From Colivivens sp963645405 (GTDB lineage Bacteria > Bacteroidota > Bacteroidia > Bacteroidales > Bacteroidaceae): a stretch of DNA of 25,053 nucleotides. Position numbers and translations under genes: made by a program. Each line of letters starts with the position of its first letter. Within the stretch, counting starts at the first letter, position 1. This document shows positions 1 through 7,100 of this stretch, in pieces. The notes beneath the pieces are model-generated. The model searched no databases. It was not told the origin of the DNA and saw only the letters and a program-made list of their open reading frames with translations. Location of the stretch: positions 1 to 25,053 of the forward strand of contig CAVISR010000039.1 of the NCBI GenBank assembly GCA_963645405.1. The letters run 5' to 3'.

Positions 1-50
1 GATGCGGTGAATGCAAGAAGCAGAGCCGCCAAAAGATTAATATTTTTCAT
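1..50 (-). CDS. Truncated N-terminus of a probable secreted protein
   Basis: Only the first 16 codons lie in the window; the gene continues past the left edge. Read on the minus strand it begins MKNINLLAALLLAFTA, a positively charged start followed by a hydrophobic run typical of a Sec signal peptide, so the product is probably exported. A second ATG directly upstream (51-53) could also serve as start. It overlaps the end of the preceding minus-strand gene by 14 bases, which indicates one operon and possibly translational coupling. No family can be named from this fragment. Confidence 0.55.
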   Translation of the reverse strand, partial: MKNINLLAALLLAFTA

Positions 51-321
51 CATGTCGTCCGTCATTTTTGAGTCTTTCGAATGCTGTTATAATCGCATCT
101 ACACGGACCTGGAATTCTTTTTTCTCTTCATCAGATTGATTTGAGTAAAGCTCAAACAACCAATCTTTGGCATCCTCACACCCAACGGATTCTTTGACAC
201 AAGCATAAAGGTAGTCAATCAACTTGCGACAAGCGGTTGCATTACCAAATGGATTTTTCATTGCATAGAGAGCGTCATTTGTCTCTGCCTCCAATCTCGA
301 TTTTGCATCTTCTAATTTCAT
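37..321 (-). CDS. Conserved-looking hypothetical protein, 94 aa
   Basis: I do not recognise this protein. It starts at the ATG at 319-321 (MKLEDAKSRLEAET) and ends in a charged, lysine-rich tail. It is acidic and predicted to be mostly helical, with three cysteines (residues about 31, 47 and 53 by eye), no signal peptide and no membrane segment, so it is probably cytoplasmic. The same frame stays open upstream to 519, but that part reads as low-quality sequence and I do not include it. No Shine-Dalgarno site precedes the ATG, as usual in Bacteroidetes. It overlaps the next gene on the same strand by 14 bases, so the two are likely co-transcribed from the promoter at 723-752. Confidence 0.6.
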   Translation of the reverse strand: MKLEDAKSRLEAETNDALYAMKNPFGNATACRKLIDYLYACVKESVGCEDAKDWLFELYSNQSDEEKKEFQVRVDAIITAFERLKNDGRHDEKY

Positions 322-722
322 AGATAATAATAAAATAAGTGTCTGCAGGTCCCGGACAGACGTGTTTAATAATATGATTTGAATACACATAAAAAGAAGC
401 GCAGAACCTCTTTGCCACTCGTTCCACGATAGAAAGGCCTTCGCATTGCCCAGATTGTCGAAACGAGCAACGGAAAGCCCCACGCCGATGTTATTATATA
501 GACCAAACACCGATAGCATCCACCCGAAGGTGAATCAATACCGATATGCATTGGCATACAATACATCCAATGGAGCGTTCCTGTTGCTTTGTTCTTGACA
601 ATCTTTGAGGAGTTTGCGAAGTTCTTCTATCGTCAAAACAAAAGCGTACAAAAACGCCTTTTCAATATGTATGTCAGCCTTTTGCTTTCAGTCCGAAGAC
701 TGTCAATTCAAGGTCGACGTTG
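322..722 (-). other. Leader region of the minus-strand operon
   Basis: About 400 bases separate the promoter (723-752) from the ATG of the 94-aa gene. Apart from the small open frame at 535-687, I see a six-pair hairpin with a TTCG loop near 523-538 (TTCACC/GGTGGA on the minus strand) without a following T-run. No riboswitch family is recognised. Confidence 0.35.
535..687 (-). pseudogene. Possible small or decayed ORF in the operon leader
   Basis: On the minus strand this stretch is open from 687 to a TGA at 535-537. It reads like protein (for example LTIEELRKLLKDCQEQ and NAPLDVLYANAYRY) but has no ATG; a TTG at 634-636 would give 33 residues. The same frame continues open after the TGA down to the 94-aa gene at 37-321. 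It may therefore be the start of a once longer gene broken by one stop codon, or a short leader peptide. It sits about 30 bases downstream of a good promoter. Low confidence: short open frames arise by chance. Confidence 0.3.
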
Positions 723-752
723 CAAAGGTAGTAAAATTATCTCAATCACAAA
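723..752 (-). promoter_or_regulatory. Bacteroidetes-type promoter for the minus-strand operon
   Basis: Read on the minus strand: TTTG (749-752), 18 bases, TACCTTTG (723-730). This fits the Bacteroidetes primary sigma pattern TTTG-N19-TAnnTTTG. Transcription would start near 716-718 and run left. A perfect 12-bp palindrome TTTCAGCTGAAA lies upstream at 774-785 and could be a regulator site or chance. Confidence 0.65.
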
Positions 753-840
753 CTTTTTCGTAAGGAATTTTTCTTTCAGCTGAAAAAAAAGCGGAGAAAA
801 GGATTGAAAAGTAAGGCTGCGAGTGACGGAAGCCTTCTCC

Positions 841-1020
841 GGCAGTGTAGACGATTACGTTCGAGCCTTGGCTCGCTACACACCTTATGTATATTATACA
901 ACTCACAATCCCACGCTCGCTTTAACGCTCTCGGAGAGAGCTAGCTCCTATTCCTGCCCGCTTTCCTGCCCTCTCCATCCGGATGGCAAGTCCTTTCCTT
1001 CGGGAGAGGAATTAGGAGCG
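841..1020. repeat. Non-coding block of consecutive hairpins (REP-like)
   Basis: Three hairpins follow each other. (1) GTGTAG (845-850) pairs with CTACAC (876-881) around CGAGCC-TT-GGCTCG (862-875). (2) GCTCTC-GGA-GAGAGC at 927-941. (3) A large one in which 944-954 pairs with 1008-1019 with a one-base bulge and CTCTCC (971-976) pairs with GGAGAG (1003-1008, sharing its edge with the outer arm), around the palindrome CCATCCGGATGG (975-986). Open frames through it follow the repeats and look spurious. Short palindromic intergenic repeats of this general type occur in many Bacteroidetes; that it is repeated in this genome is inference. Confidence 0.5.
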
Positions 1021-1101
1021 GCTTCCCGTTCACGCAATGCCGTTTGCTTGCTTCTTTCACTTTTTTTGATGCAATGATGCTGGTGTTTCCCGGAAAATGT
1101 G

Positions 1102-1109
1102 TAAATTTG
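1102..1109 (+). promoter_or_regulatory. Promoter -7 element before the unknown gene at 1140
   Basis: TAAATTTG matches TAnnTTTG exactly and is followed by the C seen at most promoters here. No good TTTG lies at the right distance upstream. Transcription would start near 1115, leaving a leader of about 25 bases. This supports ATG 1140 over the earlier in-frame codons. Confidence 0.55.
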
Positions 1110-1139
1110 CAGTGTTGGGCGAATAAGCAATGGTGGGCT

Positions 1140-1835
1140 ATGGTAAATGGGAATTCGATACAGGCACTGATAGGGGCGAAGGATTGGAACGGACTGGAGA
1201 ATATGTTCGCGAAGATGTCGAACGCTGACTTCAGACGGACCGAGGCTTTGGTCCGTACGTCTGTCATGCCTGCATTGTCGAACGACGACTTCTGGGAGGC
1301 TTACCTGCATCTGCTGATGTACAGGCGGCAGTCGTTCCTTCCGTGCATTTCCTCTGTAAGGGAATTGGCGAGGACGGGACAGATTGACTTCGACTGTCCG
1401 AAAGCAAAGGAACTGGCTCTGTGGATGCGGCAGATGTCGCCTGAATCGGAAGCGAAGGTGGTGAGGATGGCTGTGCCGTTGCTCGCTACATCCGGTCAGA
1501 TTCTCTCGCTCTTTCGGTTGATGGACTTCACGGATGAGAGGAGCTGTGCTGCAGTGTTGGTGAAGGAATGCTCGCCTCATGCCTATTATGCACTGTTTGA
1601 GGTGCTGAAGAGGGTGCCGGACAACCGGCAGCTTCTGCGTGTGGTTTGCCTTGCGATAATGAAGAAGAGCGATGACCTGTCGTTCAACATGGCAAGTATC
1701 CTGAAGATTTACTTTGGCATGGACGACATCAAGAGCTCGTTCTCCCTTTGCATCGAGCCCTACGAACTGAGTTACATCGACCGTTCGTATGAGAATTTCC
1801 TGCAGGTGCTGCATGGAAAACGTCCACTGGTGTGA
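1140..1835 (+). CDS. Hypothetical protein, 231 aa, upstream of xseA
   Basis: I do not recognise a family. I chose the ATG at 1140 (MVNGNSIQALIGAKDW) because it lies just downstream of a -7 element; the longer reading frame runs into that promoter. The protein has no signal peptide or membrane segment and looks almost wholly helical, with a repeating hydrophobic pattern through its middle (for example SGQILSLFRLMDFTDERS and YYALFEVLKRVPDNRQ) that suggests an alpha-solenoid or helical bundle. It ends in a short basic tail. It is 182 bases upstream of xseA on the same strand, and that AT-rich spacer holds no clear terminator or promoter, so co-transcription with xseAB is possible. A link to DNA repair would rest on position only. 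Confidence 0.65.
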   Translation: MVNGNSIQALIGAKDWNGLENMFAKMSNADFRRTEALVRTSVMPALSNDDFWEAYLHLLMYRRQSFLPCISSVRELARTGQIDFDCPKAKELALWMRQMSPESEAKVVRMAVPLLATSGQILSLFRLMDFTDERSCAAVLVKECSPHAYYALFEVLKRVPDNRQLLRVVCLAIMKKSDDLSFNMASILKIYFGMDDIKSSFSLCIEPYELSYIDRSYENFLQVLHGKRPLV

Positions 1836-2017
1836 TGGCACGGAGATGATGGGTGGAAAGGAAAAGTTCAGATAACTGCAGGAAACGGAAGTCCACTCCT
1901 TATTATATATAGAGAATGGAACGAAACTGGATGTATAGGGACGGAATCATACATAAAGGTTGGGATTATATTATATAGATACAGAATTGTACAGAAACAA
2001 GTTGCGGAAAGAAACAA

Positions 2018-3253
2018 ATGGCAGAAAGGTGTCTTACTTTATATGAGTTGAACTCGCAGGTGCGATTAGTGCTTGAGGAGGCTTTTTGTGAACCGGTGTG
2101 GGTTCAGGCAGAACTGAGTTCGGTGGCTGAACGCGGACCTCATTGCTACTTGGAGTTTGTGCAGAAGTCGGACACTGGCAACACATTCGACGCAAAGGCG
2201 CGAGGACAGGTGTGGGGCAGGAAGTGGGCATTGATAAAGCCTTACTTCGAACGCACTACGGGGCAGCCGCTGAGTGTGGGAATGCAGGTGATGGTGCAGG
2301 TGGAGGTGACGTTTCATGAGATATATGGATATTCGCTGAATGTGGTGGACATAAACCCAACTTTCACCCTTGGCGACATTGCGCGAAGGCGGATGGAAAT
2401 CATGCGCCAGCTCGAGGAGGAGGGTGTGGCAGACCTCAACAAGGAACTCTGTATGCCTCTGCTTGTGCAACGGATTGCCGTCATCTCGTCAGAAGGCGCT
2501 GCCGGATGGGGCGACTTTGCCAACCAACTGCATGGCAACAGCTATGGACTGGCATACAAAGTCCAGCTGTTCCCGGCTGTGATGCAGGGCGAGAAGGTGG
2601 AGCAGACGATAATAGATGCGCTCGACCGCATTGCGGCTGAGAGAGAACAGTGGGACGTGGTGGTGATAGTTCGCGGAGGAGGCGCCACCTCAGACCTTAC
2701 GGGTTTCGACAACCTGCGGTTGGCTGAGAATGTGGCAAACTTCCCGCTCCCGATTATCACGGGCATAGGACACGAGCGCGACGATACGGTGATTGACATG
2801 ATTAGCCATACCCGCGTGAAGACTCCTACAGCTGCTGCCGAGTTCATCATACGGCTTGGAGTGGAACAGCTCACGCAGATTGATTCGTACCGGCAAACAC
2901 TTTCGGACGGAGTGCTTGACATACTTCATGGCGAACGCCTGCGCTTGGAGAGCATTACCGGCAATCTTCCGGCTCTGGTACGGCTGTTCAAAGCCAACCA
3001 TTGCCACAGGCTTGCGCAGATAAGGACCGGGGTGCAGAATTCGATACAGACGGTGATGGAGGGGGAACGGCATCGTTTGAAGCTGTTTTCTACCCAACTG
3101 GATGGAGCCGACCCAGCCCATCTGTTGAAGCTGGGCTTCAGCATAGCCCGGTTTAGGGGCAAGGCAATACGTGATGCCTCGTTGCTGGCAGACGGCGACG
3201 AACTCGAGATAACATTGGAGAAAGGAAAAGTGAAATCAGTGGTGAAAGAATAA
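2018..3253 (+). CDS. xseA: Exodeoxyribonuclease VII large subunit
   Basis: XseA is the catalytic subunit of exonuclease VII, which degrades single-stranded DNA from both ends into short oligonucleotides in repair and recombination. At 411 residues it is near the usual length. An N-terminal OB-fold nucleic-acid-binding region (about 5-115) is followed by the nuclease core with the family signature: VVVIVRGGGATSDL (214-227), GHERDDTV (251-258) and KTPTAAAE (268-275). A helical region follows, then the conserved C-terminal DPAHLLKLGFSIAR. The helical part (about 280-360) is the region that binds small subunits in known complexes. xseB follows six bases after the stop, so they form an operon. No Shine-Dalgarno site precedes the ATG. 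Identification is firm. Confidence 0.96.
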   Translation: MAERCLTLYELNSQVRLVLEEAFCEPVWVQAELSSVAERGPHCYLEFVQKSDTGNTFDAKARGQVWGRKWALIKPYFERTTGQPLSVGMQVMVQVEVTFHEIYGYSLNVVDINPTFTLGDIARRRMEIMRQLEEEGVADLNKELCMPLLVQRIAVISSEGAAGWGDFANQLHGNSYGLAYKVQLFPAVMQGEKVEQTIIDALDRIAAEREQWDVVVIVRGGGATSDLTGFDNLRLAENVANFPLPIITGIGHERDDTVIDMISHTRVKTPTAAAEFIIRLGVEQLTQIDSYRQTLSDGVLDILHGERLRLESITGNLPALVRLFKANHCHRLAQIRTGVQNSIQTVMEGERHRLKLFSTQLDGADPAHLLKLGFSIARFRGKAIRDASLLADGDELEITLEKGKVKSVVKE

Positions 3254-3259
3254 CAGACT

Positions 3260-3448
3260 ATGGATGAGAAAATGACATACAAGGATGCAATGGCAAAACT
3301 GGAAGCCATTACCAGCCAAATCAGTTCGGGGAAGATAGACGTGGACGAACTGACGGAGAAACTGAAGGAAGCAAAAACACTGTTGGCGTTCTGCGAAAAC
3401 AGACTCAAACATGTGGAGGAAGATGTCGATAAAATGCTGGAAAAGTAG
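3260..3448 (+). CDS. xseB: Exodeoxyribonuclease VII small subunit
   Basis: XseB binds the helical part of XseA in several copies and is needed for a soluble, active exonuclease VII. The 62-residue product has the family features: YKDAMAKLEAITSQISSG, the Asp-Glu-Leu turn (DVDELTEKLKEA) and a C-terminal helix through CENRLKHVEED. It is two amphipathic helices and nothing else. It lies six bases downstream of xseA. The length and the neighbour make the call secure although the protein is short. The following 206 bases to ndk contain the ndk promoter and no terminator that I can identify. Confidence 0.93.
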   Translation: MDEKMTYKDAMAKLEAITSQISSGKIDVDELTEKLKEAKTLLAFCENRLKHVEEDVDKMLEK

Positions 3449-3610
3449 GGCTTCGACTATGCCAATCTTATGGCAACACGTTTGCAAAGTCGGGATAACA
3501 CAAGTTGTTGCAGACGCTGTTTGACACTTTCATTATGCAAATAAACAATAAAAAGACCGCCGGAAGTTTTGCCACGTCAAATAAAGTTGTTAACTTTGTC
3601 TCGGTTTGTG

Positions 3611-3642
3611 ATTGACAATCGTGAGCCAGAGTAATAATTTTG
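3611..3642 (+). promoter_or_regulatory. Promoter of ndk, giving a very short leader
   Basis: ATTG (3611-3614), 20 bases, TAATTTTG (3635-3642) fits the Bacteroidetes pattern apart from the first base. The ndk ATG starts 12 bases after the -7 element, so the untranslated leader would be under about 10 bases. It lacks the C after TTTG seen at most promoters in this window. Confidence 0.55.
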
Positions 3643-3654
3643 TAGACGGACACA

Positions 3655-4116
3655 ATGGAGAAAACCCTTGTAATACTCAAGCCAAGCGCAGTGCAGAGGG
3701 CACTGGTAGGTGAGGTGACAGCGAGATTCGAACGCAAAGGCCTTAGACTTTGTGGAATGAAGATGATGCAACTGACAGATGAGATACTTGACCAGCATTA
3801 TGCTCATTTGGTTTCAAAGCCATTCTTCCAGCGTATCAAGAACTCAATGATGGCTGCGCCAGTGGTGTGCTGCTGCTATGAAGGTGTTGATGCAGTGGAG
3901 ACAGTCCGTGCAATGACAGGAAGCACAAATGGCCGTAAGGCAGCTCCTGGTACGATACGCGGTGACTATGGCATGAGTTTCCAGGAAAACATCATCCATA
4001 CATCCGACTCTCCTGAAAATGCGGCAATAGAGCTTGCGAGATTCTTCAAGGAAGACGAAATCTTCGACTACAAGCCAGCTGCATTCCAGTTCCTTTATGC
4101 AAACGACGAGTATTAG
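3655..4116 (+). CDS. ndk: Nucleoside diphosphate kinase
   Basis: Ndk transfers the terminal phosphate from ATP to other nucleoside diphosphates through a phosphohistidine and balances NTP and dNTP pools in the cytoplasm. The protein is 153 residues, the usual size. It begins EKTLVILKPSAVQR with the nucleotide-binding Lys9. The active-site His115 is in NIIHTSDSPENA, where many bacteria have HGSDS; small residues vary at that position. GTIRGDYG (99-106) carries conserved binding residues. It stands alone with its own promoter, followed by 77 bases before the peptidase gene. Identification is firm. Confidence 0.97.
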   Translation: MEKTLVILKPSAVQRALVGEVTARFERKGLRLCGMKMMQLTDEILDQHYAHLVSKPFFQRIKNSMMAAPVVCCCYEGVDAVETVRAMTGSTNGRKAAPGTIRGDYGMSFQENIIHTSDSPENAAIELARFFKEDEIFDYKPAAFQFLYANDEY

Positions 4117-4193
4117 TCGTGCGCTGCGGGGACATACGATAATTAAACCAAACAGGCATTCCGGTGTCTATCTTACAAAGAAACTAATAAACT

Positions 4194-5195
4194 ATGCTGA
4201 GAATAATAGCGAAAACAATAGCTTTGGTTGCTATGACAATGTCGTCATTCAATGCATCCGCACAGGACCTGTTGGCTAACAGAGCCCCGTCGGACAAGAA
4301 ACTGACGGACTTGAAGGCAATCAAAATCAACAATACCCCTGCCTTTGTCGACCTGCACAATCCTGCAGGAAGCATCTACTCCACATGGGACAACAAGTCG
4401 GCTTTGGTTGCTCCTGGAGTGCTTCCTCCAAACTTCAAGGTGGATTTGCGAGGCTTTGCAATGCCAACCCCAAGCCGAAAGGTGACATCAAAGTATGGCG
4501 CACGATGGGGCGGCCAGCACAGAGGACTCGACATCAAGGTCTATACCGGTGACACAATCTACGCTGCGTTCGACGGCAAGGTGAGAATCACCAAGTTCAA
4601 TGCAGGCGGTTGGGGCTATTACGTTGTGATACGTCATCCAAACGGACTTGAGACTCTATACGGACACTTGAGCAAACAGCTCGTAAGGGAAGACCAGATT
4701 GTGCGTGCAGGACAGCCAATCGGACTTGGCGGCAGCACCGGACGCTCTTCAGGTTCCCACCTCCATTTCGAAACCCGCCTCTTGGGTAAGGCTATCGACC
4801 CATCCAAGATGTTCGACTTCGAGTCACAGGACGTTGTGGGCGACTTCTATGTAGTGAACACAGGTAGAGTGCAGAACTCAAAGACTGCGGCAGTTACAAG
4901 TGCGCTGACAGCAGAGCCCGAGGACGATGGCGTGGAAGAATACTCATTCATCACACCAAGCCTGAAGCATCAGACTAATGCCTCAATGCAGGAAAGTAAG
5001 GCTCCGGCATCAACCAAGCACTCGTCTTCAAGCACAGAGACAGTGAACAACGAGGCAACCTACATCGTGAAGGACGGTGACAACCTCTATCGCATAGCAG
5101 TGAACCACGGTTTGACATTGAGTCAGCTGTGCAAGTTGAATGGTCTGAAGCCCAACAGTCACATCACTCGAGGACAAGTACTGAAATGTAAATAG
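4194..5195 (+). CDS. Secreted M23 metallopeptidase with LysM domain
   Basis: This is a predicted periplasmic or envelope peptidoglycan endopeptidase of 333 residues. A signal peptide (MLRIIAKTIALVAMTMSSFNASAQ, cleaved near residue 23-24) leads to a linker and an M23 (LytM-type) domain at about 95-205. All zinc and catalytic residues are present: His109 and Asp113 in QHRGLD, His158 in YGHLS, and His189/His191 in SHLHFE, so the enzyme should be active, unlike EnvC-type activators. After a Ser/Thr/Ala-rich linker a single LysM domain (about 288-332, YIVKDGDNLYRIA to ITRGQVLKC) would hold it to peptidoglycan. It lies downstream of ndk with no clear promoter and is closed by the terminator at 5238. 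Specific substrate bond unknown. Confidence 0.92.
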   Translation: MLRIIAKTIALVAMTMSSFNASAQDLLANRAPSDKKLTDLKAIKINNTPAFVDLHNPAGSIYSTWDNKSALVAPGVLPPNFKVDLRGFAMPTPSRKVTSKYGARWGGQHRGLDIKVYTGDTIYAAFDGKVRITKFNAGGWGYYVVIRHPNGLETLYGHLSKQLVREDQIVRAGQPIGLGGSTGRSSGSHLHFETRLLGKAIDPSKMFDFESQDVVGDFYVVNTGRVQNSKTAAVTSALTAEPEDDGVEEYSFITPSLKHQTNASMQESKAPASTKHSSSSTETVNNEATYIVKDGDNLYRIAVNHGLTLSQLCKLNGLKPNSHITRGQVLKCK

Positions 5196-5237
5196 TTGAC
5201 AATTGAGAGTGGCATAATGCCGCGACAATTCATATTT

Positions 5238-5275
5238 TAATGCCCGGACTATTCAGTTTGGGCATTATTATTTTG
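5238..5275 (+). terminator. Rho-independent terminator after the M23 gene
   Basis: TAATGCCC (5238-5245) pairs with GGGCATTA (5260-5267), an 8-bp stem with a 14-base loop, followed by TTATTTTG. It ends the ndk/M23 transcript. Its T-run overlaps the upstream box of the next promoter. Confidence 0.75.
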
Positions 5276-5302
5276 CCGTGACAATAAAAAGCCTTACCTT
5301 TG
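5272..5302 (+). promoter_or_regulatory. Consensus promoter of the DUF1599-doxX unit
   Basis: TTTG (5272-5275), exactly 19 bases, TACCTTTG (5295-5302): a full match to the Bacteroidetes consensus. Transcription would start near 5308, 13 bases before the ATG at 5321. This rules out the in-frame TTG at 5300 as start. Confidence 0.8.
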
Positions 5303-5320
5303 CCTGTAAATAGACGGTTT

Positions 5321-5860
5321 ATGGATACTCCAGCACAGTTTGAAGAAGAGATGGCAAAATGCCGCGACGTGTTTTCGAAGAAACTAATCGACTACGGCGC
5401 TTCGTGGCGCATACTGCGTCCTTCGTCTGTTACAGATCAGATTCTGATAAAGGCAAAGCGCATACGAAGCCTTGAAATCAAGGGTGTGACATTGGTCGGC
5501 GAGGGAATATATCCCGAGTTCCAGGCCATTGTCAACTATGGCATTGTGGGACTGATTCAGTTGGAGAAAGGTTATGTGGACAAGATTGACATGACAGCCG
5601 AGGAAGCAATGACGTACTACGACAAGTATGCCAAGGCAGCCCTGGAGCTTATGCTCAAGAAAAACCACGATTACGACGAGGCTTGGCGCTCCATGCGTGT
5701 CAGCTCGTATACCGACCTGATACTCCAGAAACTGAACAGGACAAAGGAGATAGAAGGGCATGACGGCAAGACATTGGTGTCAGAAGGAATCGATGCCAAC
5801 TACTTGGACATGATCAACTATTCAATCTTTGGACTGATAAAGTTGGATTTCGGAGAATGA
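5321..5860 (+). CDS. DUF1599 domain protein with two internal repeats
   Basis: The 179-residue protein fits the DUF1599 family of Bacteroidetes, whose function is unknown. It is an internal duplication. Each half has Y-(G/D)-x-(S/A)-W-R followed by SS.TD.I..K..R...IE, G.TLV.EGI and NY.I.GLI.L: the first copy from LIDYGASWRIL to NYGIVGLIQLE, the second from NHDYDEAWRSM to NYSIFGLIKLD. The conserved charged positions and helical character resemble all-alpha nucleotide-pyrophosphatase-like folds, but that is inference only. No signal peptide. The gene overlaps the next one by four bases (ATGA), so the two are translationally coupled. Start chosen at ATG 5321 because the promoter covers the longer reading frame. 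Confidence 0.85.
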   Translation: MDTPAQFEEEMAKCRDVFSKKLIDYGASWRILRPSSVTDQILIKAKRIRSLEIKGVTLVGEGIYPEFQAIVNYGIVGLIQLEKGYVDKIDMTAEEAMTYYDKYAKAALELMLKKNHDYDEAWRSMRVSSYTDLILQKLNRTKEIEGHDGKTLVSEGIDANYLDMINYSIFGLIKLDFGE

Positions 5861-7005
5861 ACGCAACCAAGGATCTGACGGTGGCGAGAGCTGTTGCAGT
5901 CAATGTGTGCCGCTTCCTTTTGGCAGCCACGTTCCTCTTTTCCGGATTCGTAAAGGCAAACGACCCGTTGGGCACCGTGTTGAAGATAGACGACTATCTG
6001 AATGCGTGGTTGTTCCCCACCATACCGGGCTTGTTCCTGGTGATGATGGCAATTGCCCTTTCGTTCTTTGAATTCACACTTGGTCTGTATCTGTTCTTCG
6101 GTATGAGACGCAAATGGGTGTCGAGGTTGACCCTTGCATTCATGTCGGTCATGACCATCCTGACAGTCTACATCTACGCTGCCAACCCAGTGAAGGACTG
6201 CGGCTGTTTCGGTGATGCGATAGTACTTACCAACGGACAGACCCTGCTGAAGAACATCGTGCTGCTTGGCGCTGCAGCCATGATTACACGGTGGTATGAC
6301 CAGCAGGTACAGATTATAAGCAAGAGGTTCTACTGGATTCTGTCCACGATACTGAGCTTGGGCATCATTGTCTATGCGCTTTATTGCGTCTATGCCTTGC
6401 CTGTGATTGATTTCCGACCTTACAAGGTGGGAACGGACTTGAGGGCAATGGTGGAAGGCAACGACGGTCAGCGCCCGAAGTTCGAGAACACAGCCGTGTA
6501 TGAGAAGGACGGACGGACAATAGAACTGGGAATGGACGACGATGACCCCGACTCCACTTGGACTTATGTCGAGACACGCAGCCGACAGGTTGGAGGAGGA
6601 GACAAAGATGCGCAGGTGGGCTTCTTCATCATGGAAGACGATGTGGACATCACTTCCGACATTCTGCAGACCGACGGCTACTTGTTCCTGCTTATTGCCC
6701 CCGACTTGCGCAGGGCAGACGAAAGCATCATGGACCGGATAAACGACCTGTACGACTATTCACAGGCAGAAGACATGGAGTTCTACTGTCTGACGGCATC
6801 CGACCAGGCAGCCCAGGACAGATGGCTAGACTACACAGGAGGGGAATACATAATATACACGTCCGATGGGGAGACATTGCAGACGATGGTGAGGTCCAAT
6901 CCGGGACTGATAATGCTGAAGGACGGCAAGATTGTCGGCAAATGGAGCAGCTGGAACTTCCCCACCACAGATGAGATACAAAGACGGACAGCAGACGGTA
7001 AATAA
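5857..7005 (+). CDS. DoxX/MauE-like membrane protein with C-terminal thioredoxin-like domain
   Basis: The protein has 382 residues. The N-terminal half (about 15-180) holds four to five membrane helices in the DoxX/MauE manner, with FLFSGFVKANDPLGT after helix 1 and the vicinal-type motif CGCFGD after helix 3; related proteins pass electrons or disulphides across the membrane. A further helix near 155-180 leads to a soluble C-terminal domain (about 185-375) that looks thioredoxin-like at its end (GLIMLKDGKIVGKW) but has no CxxC; its only cysteine is in EFYCLTASDQ. This part probably faces the periplasm. Start overlaps the DUF1599 stop. The last codons (GAC GGT AAA TAA) form part of the first unit of a tandem repeat. 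Substrate unknown. Confidence 0.82.
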   Translation: MNATKDLTVARAVAVNVCRFLLAATFLFSGFVKANDPLGTVLKIDDYLNAWLFPTIPGLFLVMMAIALSFFEFTLGLYLFFGMRRKWVSRLTLAFMSVMTILTVYIYAANPVKDCGCFGDAIVLTNGQTLLKNIVLLGAAAMITRWYDQQVQIISKRFYWILSTILSLGIIVYALYCVYALPVIDFRPYKVGTDLRAMVEGNDGQRPKFENTAVYEKDGRTIELGMDDDDPDSTWTYVETRSRQVGGGDKDAQVGFFIMEDDVDITSDILQTDGYLFLLIAPDLRRADESIMDRINDLYDYSQAEDMEFYCLTASDQAAQDRWLDYTGGEYIIYTSDGETLQTMVRSNPGLIMLKDGKIVGKWSSWNFPTTDEIQRRTADGK

Positions 7006-7081
7006 CACGGCATTGGACGGTAAATAACACGGCATTGGACGATAAATAACATAGCATTAGACGATAAATAACACAGTATTA
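6994..7081. repeat. Tandem array A: four 22-bp units
   Basis: Units are 6994-7015, 7016-7037, 7038-7059 and 7060-7081, each exactly 22 bp. Consensus GACGRTAAATAACAYRG followed by YATTR. Units 1 and 2 are identical; units 3 and 4 differ from each other at two positions and from units 1/2 at four or five. The first unit includes the end and stop codon of the doxX-type gene, so the repeat seems to have grown out of that 3' end. It fills the spacer before tpiA (ATG at 7101). No promoter match was found in the spacer. Confidence 0.9.
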
Positions 7082-7100
7082 ATATTAAAAGGACAAGAAA

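Noticed and set aside
823..1077. Plus-strand open frame of 84 codons across the hairpin block
   Set aside because: Its translation only mirrors the palindromic repeats (for example LHPDGKSFPSGEE). It has no promoter and no family.
948..1841. Long minus-strand open frame (297 codons) opposite the unknown gene and hairpin block
   Set aside because: It is antisense to the better-supported plus-strand gene, has no promoter, and runs through the hairpins; its composition is that of a shadow frame.
1906..2000. Possible fourth array before xseA (TATATAG / TGTATAG recurring)
   Set aside because: The three copies have irregular spacing (26 and 40 bases) and the match is short; AT-rich composition explains it.
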